Shown here: piece by piece, positions 54,540 through 62,099 of the stretch
How positions within the stretch are numbered: the first letter of the stretch is position 1
Layout of the letters: the number at the start of each line of letters is the position of its first letter
Source of the DNA: Niabella pedocola
GTDB taxonomy: Bacteria > Bacteroidota > Bacteroidia > Chitinophagales > Chitinophagaceae
Direction: 5' to 3'
NCBI RefSeq assembly: GCF_021044425.1
Contig: NZ_JAJNEC010000004.1
Span: 868,001 to 932,000 of the forward strand
Length of the DNA: 64,000 bases
Program-made: the position numbers and the translations under genes
The notes under the pieces: generated by a model
The model's database searches: none
What the model was told of the DNA's origin: nothing
Seen by the model: only the letters and a program-made list of their open reading frames with translations

Positions 54540-55511
54540 ATGAGCTTACCTTTTATTGAAATCATAGAGTCGCCCACGCCCGACCCGAATCTTCTGATGT
54601 GGAAATTTGCCGACAAGGACAAGGAAATCAAAAACGGCGCTAAATTAACCGTAAGAGAAAGTCAGCAGGCCCTGTTGCTGAACGAAGGGCAGCTGGCGGA
54701 TATTTTTTCGCCCGGGCTGCATACGCTGTCAACAGAAAACATTCCGATCATCAGCCGGCTCAAGGGGTGGAAGTATGGTTTTGAAAGCCCCTTTAAAGCC
54801 GATGTTTACTTTTTTAATACGTATCATTTTATCAATAACAAATGGGGTACGCCCGCACCTATCTTAATGAGCGATCCGCAGTTTGGGCAGGTACGTATAC
54901 GCGCCTTTGGCAGTTTTGATATCCGGATTGCGGATGCAGGCACTTTCTTCAGAACCTATGCCGGCACCTTTCCCCAGCTGACCATCTTTGAATTACAGGC
55001 CCAGCTGCGCGATTTTGTAGCACCGAAATTTGGAGAAGTACTGGCCAAGGAACAGATCCCCGTTACGGCGGTTGCCGGCAATATAACCGACCTGGGAAAA
55101 AAGATCGAGCCACACCTGAAGCCCTATTTTGCCACATTGGGTTTGGAGCTGACGCAGTTTATTATTACCAGTGTAACCCTCCCGGAAGAAGTAACTGCAT
55201 TCTACGACAAGGTTACCAGTATGAATATGGTAACGGATATGGATAAGTTTACAAAATTTAATACCGCCAATGCCATTGGCGATAAAGGCACGGCTTTGAA
55301 CGAAGCCGCCCAAACGGCAGTGGCCATGGGGCTGATGATGAACCAGCTTCAGCAACATCAGCCGAATTCCGCAACGCCACAGGCCGCCGCGCCACCACCA
55401 CAGGAAGACATTACCGTAAAGCTTCAGAAGCTCAAAACACTTTTTGAAAACGGGCTGATTGATGAAGAGGAATACAAAGCTAAAAAAACCGAACTCTTAA
55501 CGCAGTTATAA
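54540..55511 (+). CDS. SPFH-domain protein (YdjI / virion-core-like) with C-terminal SHOCT-like tail
   Basis: 323 residues. It begins IEIIESPTPDPNLLMWKFAD, the typical start of YdjI-like SPFH proteins, and continues with the SPFH fold (about 25-240, LTVRESQQALLLNEGQLADI, PGLHTLSTENIPII, FGSFDIRIADAGTFFRTYAG). A linker rich in Gln/Ala/Pro (about 255-285) leads to a SHOCT-like motif (LQKLKTLFENGLIDEEEYKA KK). There is no membrane helix or signal, so it is cytoplasmic or membrane-associated. Relatives occur in phage-shock (PspA) neighbourhoods. It is translationally coupled to the next gene (TAATG overlap). Confidence 0.87.
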   Translation: MSLPFIEIIESPTPDPNLLMWKFADKDKEIKNGAKLTVRESQQALLLNEGQLADIFSPGLHTLSTENIPIISRLKGWKYGFESPFKADVYFFNTYHFINNKWGTPAPILMSDPQFGQVRIRAFGSFDIRIADAGTFFRTYAGTFPQLTIFELQAQLRDFVAPKFGEVLAKEQIPVTAVAGNITDLGKKIEPHLKPYFATLGLELTQFIITSVTLPEEVTAFYDKVTSMNMVTDMDKFTKFNTANAIGDKGTALNEAAQTAVAMGLMMNQLQQHQPNSATPQAAAPPPQEDITVKLQKLKTLFENGLIDEEEYKAKKTELLTQL

Positions 55512-55762
55512 TGGAAGAAAAAAAAGCACAATCCTTTTTAGAAAAGCTGAAGGCCAAAGCACAGGCCCAGGAAAAATACGGCGGACCTGTAACGGAAAAA
55601 GAAGCCAGCATTGGTACCCGCACCTGTCCGAACTGCGGAGCCGGCCGGGCAAAAGACGACGGTCTTACGCATTGTGCGTACTGTGGCTTTGAATTTCTGC
55701 AGGTAACCCTTACGGATGGGCTGCATATCAAAAAGGAAGACAACTCCAGGGAAAACCAATAA
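55511..55762 (+). CDS. Small zinc-ribbon protein
   Basis: 83 residues. A charged helical N-terminus (KKAQSFLEKLKAKAQAQEKY) precedes a CxxC-x14-CxxC zinc ribbon (CPNCGAGRAKDDGLTHCAYC, residues about 39-58) and a short polar tail. It starts on the last base of the SPFH stop (TAATG), so the two are probably made in fixed ratio and may interact. No enzyme domain. The zinc ribbon may bind nucleic acid or act as a protein-interaction module. Confidence 0.82.
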   Translation: MEEKKAQSFLEKLKAKAQAQEKYGGPVTEKEASIGTRTCPNCGAGRAKDDGLTHCAYCGFEFLQVTLTDGLHIKKEDNSRENQ

Positions 55763-55865
55763 ATGCCATCCATGAAGGATGCACGCTATCAATAATAAAA
55801 AGGACGTCTGAAAAAACGGATCCGGGAAATCAACAACGCTTCAATAATATTAAAAACAATCTGCC

Positions 55866-56675
55866 ATGTTTGGTTTATTCAGCAATAAAAAGGAGGCCGG
55901 GGACCCGGTATCACCGGAATGGGCGCAGCAGATCCATGAAACGCAGGATCGCTGGTTTACGTTTCTTCAGAAACTGGAGGAACGGGTAGAAGCACTTTGT
56001 CTGGCCGCGATACCCGAGCTCAAAGCCATGCGCAGCAGCACCGATTCCATATACGAAGCCAATATCGGCCAGGTATGGAGCGGTATCCGCGGGCAGATCA
56101 ACCAGGTACAGGAAAAAGCCCGGGAAACAGAAGAACAAAAGATCCGTCCTTTTTACCGGCAGCTGAAGAACGCCGGCGTCAACTATGCCGTGGCCCTACA
56201 GTTTATCGAAACCTGCTCCGAACGTTATCGCCGGTTTGAAGACTCCTGTCATAGCTGGCAGGATCAACTTGAAGCGGCCACCAAACAAGACCATGAAGCC
56301 CTGTATCAGAAGATCCTGGAGGAACATGAACAGGTGAAAAACCAGTTCAGCTGCCAGCAATGTGGTGCGCCGATTTACCTGGAAAAAATTTATTTTACCA
56401 CCAGCTATCTGCAATGCCCCGCATGCCGCACGCAAAACACCTATGAGCCCAGCACCCTGGCAAAGAGCCTTAACTGGATTGCGCGGGACCTTGCTGAAGA
56501 ACGAACTGCGCATTTGCTGGATGCCTATCGCAAGGACGCCGGGCAAGATGCGGATCTCTATCGCCACTACCTGCGAAGCATGTTCGATGAATGGAACCGA
56601 ATCGTGCCCGATATGGCCGCCTCCAATGAAAAATTTTACCAGCGACAGCTCGACGACTTCAACAGATCTGTCTGA
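55866..56675 (+). CDS. Coiled-coil protein with internal zinc ribbon
   Basis: 269 residues. It starts MFGLFSNKKEAGD, then long helices (about 20-165, with LQKLEERVEALCLAAIPELK and INQVQEKARETEEQKI). A zinc ribbon, CQQCGAPIYLEKIYFTTSYL with CPAC closing it, occupies about 166-192, and another helical part follows. No known enzyme family is recognised. Cytoplasmic location is expected. It lies 103 bp after the small zinc-ribbon gene and 37 bp before the acidic protein gene, with the same orientation. Confidence 0.78.
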   Translation: MFGLFSNKKEAGDPVSPEWAQQIHETQDRWFTFLQKLEERVEALCLAAIPELKAMRSSTDSIYEANIGQVWSGIRGQINQVQEKARETEEQKIRPFYRQLKNAGVNYAVALQFIETCSERYRRFEDSCHSWQDQLEAATKQDHEALYQKILEEHEQVKNQFSCQQCGAPIYLEKIYFTTSYLQCPACRTQNTYEPSTLAKSLNWIARDLAEERTAHLLDAYRKDAGQDADLYRHYLRSMFDEWNRIVPDMAASNEKFYQRQLDDFNRSV

Positions 56676-56712
56676 CAAACCATCTATTCAATTATATTTA
56701 AAAGTGAACATT

Positions 56713-57717
56713 ATGTTTAAAAAATTCCTGAACAACATCCTGGGCAATGACGCTGATCAGCAAAAACAACAAGAGCCGGTAGTCAATCCATTTCAGCAGC
56801 AGGCCGCCCGGCATGACAACGAAGCGGATGATGACGACAATGACGATGATAACGTTCCTGTACAAGGAACGCAATACCAGTTTGACCCCCACACCCAGCA
56901 CGGCACACATTATACCAAAGATGCATTTGATGCTGCGGCAAACCGGCATTATGAAGAAATGCTGGCCAACCAGGATGAGGCCCTGAGCGAGAACGAAAAA
57001 CGGAATTTGAAACGGGAAGCCGTTACACAATTATACCTCCAGTGGAATGGTCATAATTACGACCAGCTTGTACAATTTGAAATGGCCAATTCCTTAGAAT
57101 TAACCGGCTATGCTACCCAGGGATTCAACCAGGTTAAAGAAGAAGGAAACCCGCTGTACGAACCCATTCACGGTATTTCGCTTTATGACTATGCCGGCAT
57201 TGCGCATGCAATGGCACAGGGCGTTCCGGAGGAAACCATTTTAAAGGCCATCGGCATCGAAAAAGCGGTGTGGGAAGAAGTGAACATCCTGTGGCCGGAA
57301 CGGATGAAAGAAGATGCCAGCTTTGGTATTATGACCAAGTATGGCGAATACTTTGCAACCGCGGGCCAGCATCCCAAACTGGCACACCTGAAATCCGGCG
57401 CTGCAGCTACCGCGGAAGGAAATCCCAACCTGGAGCAGTTAAAAACCGACCGGTATTTTTACGAGGAACTCTGTGGTGCACGAACGGCGGCCTATGAGTA
57501 CGGCCTGGATGGCGCACAATGGATCCTGGAAAACTTCGGCATCAACCTCTCCGATTTCCAGGCGGTGGCTATGGATTGGATGACGGCGCAAAACCAGCAA
57601 TTCAACAGCAGCGAAATTCAACATTATATGGACTACCAGTTGCAAAAGCAAAAGGAATACTCGGAAAAGTTTGCAAAAGAACAAGGCGGAAATATTGCAG
57701 ATGACATCGCATTCTAA
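56713..57717 (+). CDS. Acidic protein of unknown function in the SPFH cluster
   Basis: 334 residues from the ATG at 56713 (MFKKFLNNILGNDADQQKQQ). The frame is open upstream inside the previous gene, but that part is out-of-frame coding shadow. Residues about 30-55 form an Asp/Asn/Glu-rich tract (DNEADDDDNDDDN). The body is helical with LSLYDYAGIAHAM-like, GVPEETILKAIGIEKAVWEE and a repeated Tyr/Gln-rich C-terminus (NSSEIQHYMDYQLQKQKEYS). I do not recognise a family with certainty; it may correspond to an existing DUF. Both this and the previous protein begin with a hydrophobic MFxxF start. Confidence 0.78.
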   Translation: MFKKFLNNILGNDADQQKQQEPVVNPFQQQAARHDNEADDDDNDDDNVPVQGTQYQFDPHTQHGTHYTKDAFDAAANRHYEEMLANQDEALSENEKRNLKREAVTQLYLQWNGHNYDQLVQFEMANSLELTGYATQGFNQVKEEGNPLYEPIHGISLYDYAGIAHAMAQGVPEETILKAIGIEKAVWEEVNILWPERMKEDASFGIMTKYGEYFATAGQHPKLAHLKSGAAATAEGNPNLEQLKTDRYFYEELCGARTAAYEYGLDGAQWILENFGINLSDFQAVAMDWMTAQNQQFNSSEIQHYMDYQLQKQKEYSEKFAKEQGGNIADDIAF

Positions 57718-57957
57718 ATCCAACCCGCTTACACAACAGAAAGGATAGCGGTACCTGCCGCATTTTACATTTCCGGCTGTACGCACTCCGCTACCCTCCG
57801 GTCAAAAAAGAGCAACAAAATGGTTCATCCCCTGCTCTTTTTCCCGCAGCCCGGCATATCACACAACAACAAAACATTCATGGCTACACACCGGGCAAAC
57901 CGGTGTGCGGCCATCCGTTACGTTATTCACCCATCAATATTCTATAAAAAACAACAC

Positions 57958-58422
57958 ATGCAATCATTAAAACACTTTACAGCGGAGGGCAATGTTTACA
58001 AAATGAAACCCTCCTATTTTCTTCCCATTGCCCTCATTATTGTTTTACCCCTGCTCAGCTTTTTTATATTGCGGGAAGGCAAGTATCCTGTTATCGGTTG
58101 GCTGGTGCTGGGATTTGCGATACTGGGATTTGCGGGAATGATCTCCCGGTCGCTGATCATTGATTTAAACAACCAGGAAATACGGGCCAAGGCCGCGCTA
58201 CTGCGCCCCGCCGTCCGGATCCCGCTGGCCGATTTTCAAAATTTCGAATTGCACCAGTTAAAACAGGGCTTCTTTACAACCAACACGTCGCTGAACATCT
58301 GCTACCTCAAAGATGGAAAAACCAGGCGGGCGCTCATTGCCCAGGGTGTTACCACCAGGGCCATGCAGCGTATTTTAAACGAAATCGACGAAATCATCAA
58401 CAATTATGACAGCAAGAGATAA
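57958..58422 (+). CDS. Two-helix membrane protein with PH-like domain
   Basis: 154 residues from the ATG at 57958 (MQSLKHFTAEGNVYKMKPSY). The longer open frame upstream has no coding character. Two membrane helices (about 20-40, FLPIALIIVLPLLSFFILR; about 48-66, WLVLGFAILGFAGMI) are followed by a beta-rich domain reminiscent of bacterial PH-like folds (LIIDLNNQEIRAKAALLRPA, RIPLADFQNFELHQLKQGFF, SLNICYLKDGKTRRALIAQG). It is an intact paralogue of the frameshifted gene at 54062. Its 3' end overlaps the next gene by 17 bp. Confidence 0.75.
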   Translation: MQSLKHFTAEGNVYKMKPSYFLPIALIIVLPLLSFFILREGKYPVIGWLVLGFAILGFAGMISRSLIIDLNNQEIRAKAALLRPAVRIPLADFQNFELHQLKQGFFTTNTSLNICYLKDGKTRRALIAQGVTTRAMQRILNEIDEIINNYDSKR

Positions 58423-58936
58423 ATATAAAGTAGCGGAAACTTCACAAACCATTTCCTTACAACCCCATTATCATCTGTTAAAAAGCCTGTTTTGGTTTAT
58501 AATAGCGATGGCGGGCATCGCCGCGGGTCTTTTCATTTTTTATGCGCAACTGGGCGAGGGCGGCCGGGTACTGGGCTATGCGCTGCTGGTTTACCTGCTC
58601 CTGCATGGGCTCTATGATTTTATCTTCCGGGTAAATGTGCGTTATGAGTTTGACAAACCCAGCAATGCCGTTTATAAGACCAATATACCATTTCCGAAAA
58701 AACGGTTAATGTCGCTGGATGAGCTGGTGATCTTTACCAGTTCGGAACAAGGCAGCTGGTATTATGCAATGGGGGCAAGAAAAAAGCAGTTTATAAAAAA
58801 CTACGCTATCAGTGAAGATTTCGGTTCCGGCAAAAAAAGCCAGCGGTTACTGGGGGCCTATGAGGCAGAGGTATTAGAACCGATCCTGCGGTTAAGCGCC
58901 TCCCCGGCAAACGGTATGTACACACCTGCCGGTTAA
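58406..58936 (+). CDS. Membrane protein with two helices and beta domain
   Basis: 176 residues, starting inside the previous gene (17-bp overlap). Two hydrophobic helices (about 26-46, LFWFIIAMAGIAAGLFIFYA; about 52-70, VLGYALLVYLLLHGLYDFIF) are followed by a beta-rich cytoplasmic part (RYEFDKPSNAVYKTNIPFPK, RLMSLDELVIFTSSEQGSWY, KKQFIKNYAISEDFGSGKKS). The general layout resembles the 57958 and 54062 proteins, so I group them, but residue similarity is low. It is the last gene of the SPFH cluster. Confidence 0.7.
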   Translation: MTARDKYKVAETSQTISLQPHYHLLKSLFWFIIAMAGIAAGLFIFYAQLGEGGRVLGYALLVYLLLHGLYDFIFRVNVRYEFDKPSNAVYKTNIPFPKKRLMSLDELVIFTSSEQGSWYYAMGARKKQFIKNYAISEDFGSGKKSQRLLGAYEAEVLEPILRLSASPANGMYTPAG

Positions 58937-59778
58937 GGTTGCAACTGAAGAAACGCAGTTTTTGAAACAACGCCGTTAAAGGGCTCTTATCTTGGTGTAC
59001 TTCTTTTACCGCAAAGGCCACAAGAGTTTCGCAAATTTTCGCAAAGTATGTCCGCTGTGGTTTGCTTTACCGTGAGGCCTGCGAGCAACCATAGAGTACG
59101 GCAAGGTGCTGGTTATTGTATACCTCTGCGTCTATTGCGTGATCCTTGCGGGCCCAGCGGTTAAACATTTAACAACAACAGGCCCATCCCCGCAACCAGC
59201 AACGGATATCCGTCCGCTTCCATTACCCAGAAGCATGCGAAAAACACAAGAATGCAACAGCACGGGGTATTATTTGCGTACTTTGCGTGATCCTTGCGCG
59301 CCCGGCGGTTAAACATTTAACAACAATAGGCCCATCCCCGCAGGCAGCAACGGATACCCGTCCCCCTCCATTACCCTGAAGCAGGCGAAAAACACAAGAA
59401 TGCAACAAGCACGGGGTACTATATTTTGCGTACTTTGCGCGATCCCTGCGCGCCCGGCGTTTAAAAATAAAACCGCAGGAAGCTTCAGCAGTGAAACTTA
59501 CCAACTTCGGATCTATTTTTAAACGCCAAGATCGCAAGGGCATCGCAATGTTCCCAAGGAGCACTATGATACCGGCTCAACCTGCCATCGGGTACTTTGC
59601 GTGATCCTTGCGCGCTCTGCGGTTAATATTTAACTGTAATAAGCCCATCCCCGCAAGCAGCAACGGATATCCGTCCCCCTCCACGAGCCTCTGTACCCGC
59701 GGTTAAACATCCCTGAGATTCTTTGCGAAAAGCGAAATAAATCCCTCATTTTTGCTGCCACAACCAATTCCATTTATC
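58937..59778. other. Non-coding repeat-rich gap
   Basis: 842 bp without a supported gene. The first 200 bp contain scattered CGCAAA/TTTGCG words. 59135-59750 is a set of imperfect tandem units described separately. Short frames inside it repeat with the units and are not genes. Confidence 0.65.
59135..59750. repeat. Four imperfect tandem repeats, units of about 148-162 bp
   Basis: Unit starts, marked by TTGCG[TC]GATCC[TC]TGCG, are at 59135, 59283, 59435 and 59597. Units 1 and 2 are nearly identical through CGGTTAAACATTTAACAACA, GGCCCATCCCCGCA, AGCAACGGATA and CACAAGAATGCAAC. Unit 4 keeps the first half. Unit 3 has a replaced or diverged interior. ACTTTGCG junctions recur between units. No inverted termini or transposase were seen. 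Confidence 0.85.
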
Positions 59779-60984
59779 ATGAAAACAAATGTATTAAAAG
59801 ACAACCGCCGGTCTTTTTTAAAAGGAAGCCTCGCACTGGGAGGTATAGCCCTGCTGAATCCCCAAAAGGCGCTGGCAGCGGCAACGGAAAAAGAGGAAGG
59901 TTTTAAGATCCTTGCAGGCCCCTATCTGCAGACGAATTTTGGAAACAGCATCTCCATTTTATGGATCACCAATAAGAACGCCGCAAGCTGGGTCAATTAC
60001 GGCACTTCGGCCGGAGCGCTGGATCAAAAGGCATTTGGAAAAAGCGAACTGGGATTAAAACCCGCCGGAAGGATCAATTGTGTAACCCTTACCAACCTGA
60101 AGCCCGGGGCTACTTATTATTACCAGATCGCATCAAAAGAGATAAAGGACTTCCAGCCTTATAAGCTTACCTATGGAGAAGAACTGACCGGGAACACCGA
60201 GCAATTCGTAAATACCGACATTGCAAAAGAATCGGTTTCCTTTGTAATGCTGAACGACATCCATGACCGTCCCCAATCCATCCCCCACCTGCTGAACCTG
60301 GACAAAGGCAATCAGCGCGATTTTGTTTTTTTCAACGGCGATATCTTCGACTATCAAACCGATGAACAACAGATCATCGACCATATGCTGCAACCCTGCG
60401 ATATGTTTGCCAGGAATCTACCCTTTGTATATGTACGGGGCAACCATGAAACCCGGGGAAAGTTTGCACGCGATTTCTCCTCGTATTTTCACCATGTGGG
60501 GCATACCGCATTTACACTAGGCCCCGTGCGTTTTGTAATACTGGATACCGGTGAAGACAAGGAAGACACACACCCTGTGTATGCCGGCATTGTAGATTTC
60601 GATACCTACCGCCTGGAGCAGGCCAAATGGCTGGAGCAGGAGATTGGCAGTAAGGCTTTTAAAAATGCGCCGTTCCGCATTGTAATGATGCATATACCAC
60701 CCCGTTACTCCGGAGATGCCCATGGCGCGGTGCATTGCACCCAGGTGTTTGAACCGCTGCTGAACAAAGGAAAGGTAGACCTCGTACTCAGCGGCCATAC
60801 CCACCGGTATAAGGTGCACGCTCCCGACAAGAACGGCAATCACTACCCGATCATCATTGGCGGCGGCCCCCGAGAGGGCACCCGCACCATCACCCAGGTA
60901 AGTGCGTCCAGGAAAGAAGTCCGCGTTCGCATGCTGGACGATTCAGGAAAGGAAGTTGGAAGTTACCTGGTAACCCGCAAGTAA
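59779..60984 (+). CDS. Tat-exported calcineurin-like metallophosphoesterase with N-terminal FN3-like domain
   Basis: About 401 residues from the ATG at 59779 (MKTNVLKDNRRSFLKGSLAL). The RRSFLKG motif is a twin-arginine signal. An N-terminal beta domain of the purple-acid-phosphatase type (about 45-130, SISILWITNKNAASWVNYGT, TNLKPGATYYYQIAS) precedes the phosphoesterase core. Core metal-site motifs are NDIHD, FNGDIFDY, YVRGNHETRG, MMHIPP and LSGHTHRYK. It probably removes phosphate from organic phosphates in the periplasm. It converges with a second metallophosphoesterase. Confidence 0.9.
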   Translation: MKTNVLKDNRRSFLKGSLALGGIALLNPQKALAAATEKEEGFKILAGPYLQTNFGNSISILWITNKNAASWVNYGTSAGALDQKAFGKSELGLKPAGRINCVTLTNLKPGATYYYQIASKEIKDFQPYKLTYGEELTGNTEQFVNTDIAKESVSFVMLNDIHDRPQSIPHLLNLDKGNQRDFVFFNGDIFDYQTDEQQIIDHMLQPCDMFARNLPFVYVRGNHETRGKFARDFSSYFHHVGHTAFTLGPVRFVILDTGEDKEDTHPVYAGIVDFDTYRLEQAKWLEQEIGSKAFKNAPFRIVMMHIPPRYSGDAHGAVHCTQVFEPLLNKGKVDLVLSGHTHRYKVHAPDKNGNHYPIIIGGGPREGTRTITQVSASRKEVRVRMLDDSGKEVGSYLVTRK

Positions 60985-61049
60985 ACATGAACAGCTGTTT
61001 TATGAAACTGTGTTCCTGCGCATGACCCGTTATTAAAACAGGTTATAAA

Positions 61050-61117
61050 AACCATTAAGGCATTACGTGTAGTTACGTTATTTATCTTTCTTAACCAATC
61101 TTAATGCCTTAATGGTT
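61050..61117. terminator. Long inverted repeat between converging phosphoesterase genes
   Basis: AACCATTAAGGCATTA (61050-61065) and TAATGCCTTAATGGTT (61102-61117) are perfectly complementary over 16 bp with a 36-nt loop. The right arm is followed by CTTTTAG on the plus strand. It could terminate both converging genes or be a dispersed palindromic repeat. Confidence 0.6.
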
Positions 61118-61158
61118 CTTTTAGTTGTTGCAGCCGCTGGCCCGCCAACACCATCGCA

Positions 61159-62032
61159 TCAATAATGATGCACGACGTATTCATTCGCTACCCTTCCATC
61201 GGCATACAACTTCAGCAGGGCGTAACCTGGCGGTGTTTCCTGGTAATAATAGGGCGCTGCTGATTTTTCATTGCCCTTTCCCCACCAGAATCCGCTCATG
61301 GCTCCGTTACAAAAGTAATCGACATCATTGTACCAGGCACGGTCCAGCAGGTGCTGATGACCACTAAGACAAACCCGCACTTTATCCTTATGCTTATAAA
61401 ACAATTGCTTTAGTTCCTTATGATCCTTGTGCTGACCGCCTTCCCAGGTATTGGTAACGGTAAGAATGGGAAAATGCGACATCAGCAATACATGCATTCC
61501 GGCGGGTGCAGACTCCAGCTGGTGCTGCAGCCATTGAAACTGCTCATTGTCCAGCGAAATGCCATTGTTATTCCCGTCGAGAATGATAAACCGCCAGTTC
61601 TTTTTATCGATGCTGTAATAACGGTGTGGCATCCCCGCCCGTTCTGCCGCATAGCTAACCCCGTACATGGCATCATCCTTCGAAGGAGCCGCCCACCAGT
61701 TATCGTGGTTGCCCACGCAACTATATACTTCATACCCTTTAAGGGCCTTCATACATTCGTCCCAGCATTTCCACTGCTCCAATACCCGCTCGCGCGTAAT
61801 ATCCTTATAATCGGCGGCATGGATGGAGTCGCCTCCATTCAGGAAAAAATCAACCTTCTTTTTTTTAATCTCCTCCAGGCATTTTACAAAGCGCTCCGGC
61901 ACTCCTTCATCCGGCCGTATATGTACATCCGTAATATGAGCAATGGTAAGTACCGGCAGCTGCTGCCGTTCCGGAAAGGGCCGTCCCTCCCGCTGTTAAA
62001 GCCATACTTTTTAAAAAACTGCTGCGTTTCAT
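61159..62032 (-). pseudogene. Metallophosphoesterase disrupted by a frameshift near the signal peptide
   Basis: An ATG at 62032 begins a Tat/Sec-like leader (MKRSSFLKSMALTAGGTAL) whose frame stops after about 41 codons. The enzyme body continues one frame over: VLTIAHITDVHIRPDEG, FLNGGDSIHAADY, SCVGNHDNWW, LLMSHFPI and LSGHQHLLD, ending at 61159. All metallophosphoesterase motifs are intact, so only the join between about 61955 and 61990 is broken. The GGGAGGG stretch near 61984 is one candidate site. A real pseudogene or a sequencing error would look the same. Confidence 0.8.
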
Positions 62033-62049
62033 GGTACTATTTATAAAAT

Positions 62050-62082
62050 GGAAAAAGCCTTTCATTCTGAAAAGCTTTTTCC
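62050..62082 (-). terminator. Terminator after the right-edge susD
   Basis: GGAAAAAGC, one mismatch, TTTC, 5-nt loop, GAAA, one mismatch, GCTTTTTCC: a 13-bp stem located 18 bp after the susD stop. On the minus strand it is followed by a T-rich stretch. It separates the susCD transcript from the phosphoesterase gene. Confidence 0.8.
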
Positions 62083-62099
62083 TGGTTTAATGATCCTCG

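Noticed and set aside
56362..56712. N-terminal extension of the acidic cluster protein
   Set aside because: This part overlaps the zinc-ribbon coiled-coil gene in another frame; the ATG at 56713 begins the credible protein.
59135..59750. Possible CRISPR array
   Set aside because: Repeat units are about 150 bp and similar throughout, without short constant repeats alternating with unique spacers, and no cas genes are nearby.
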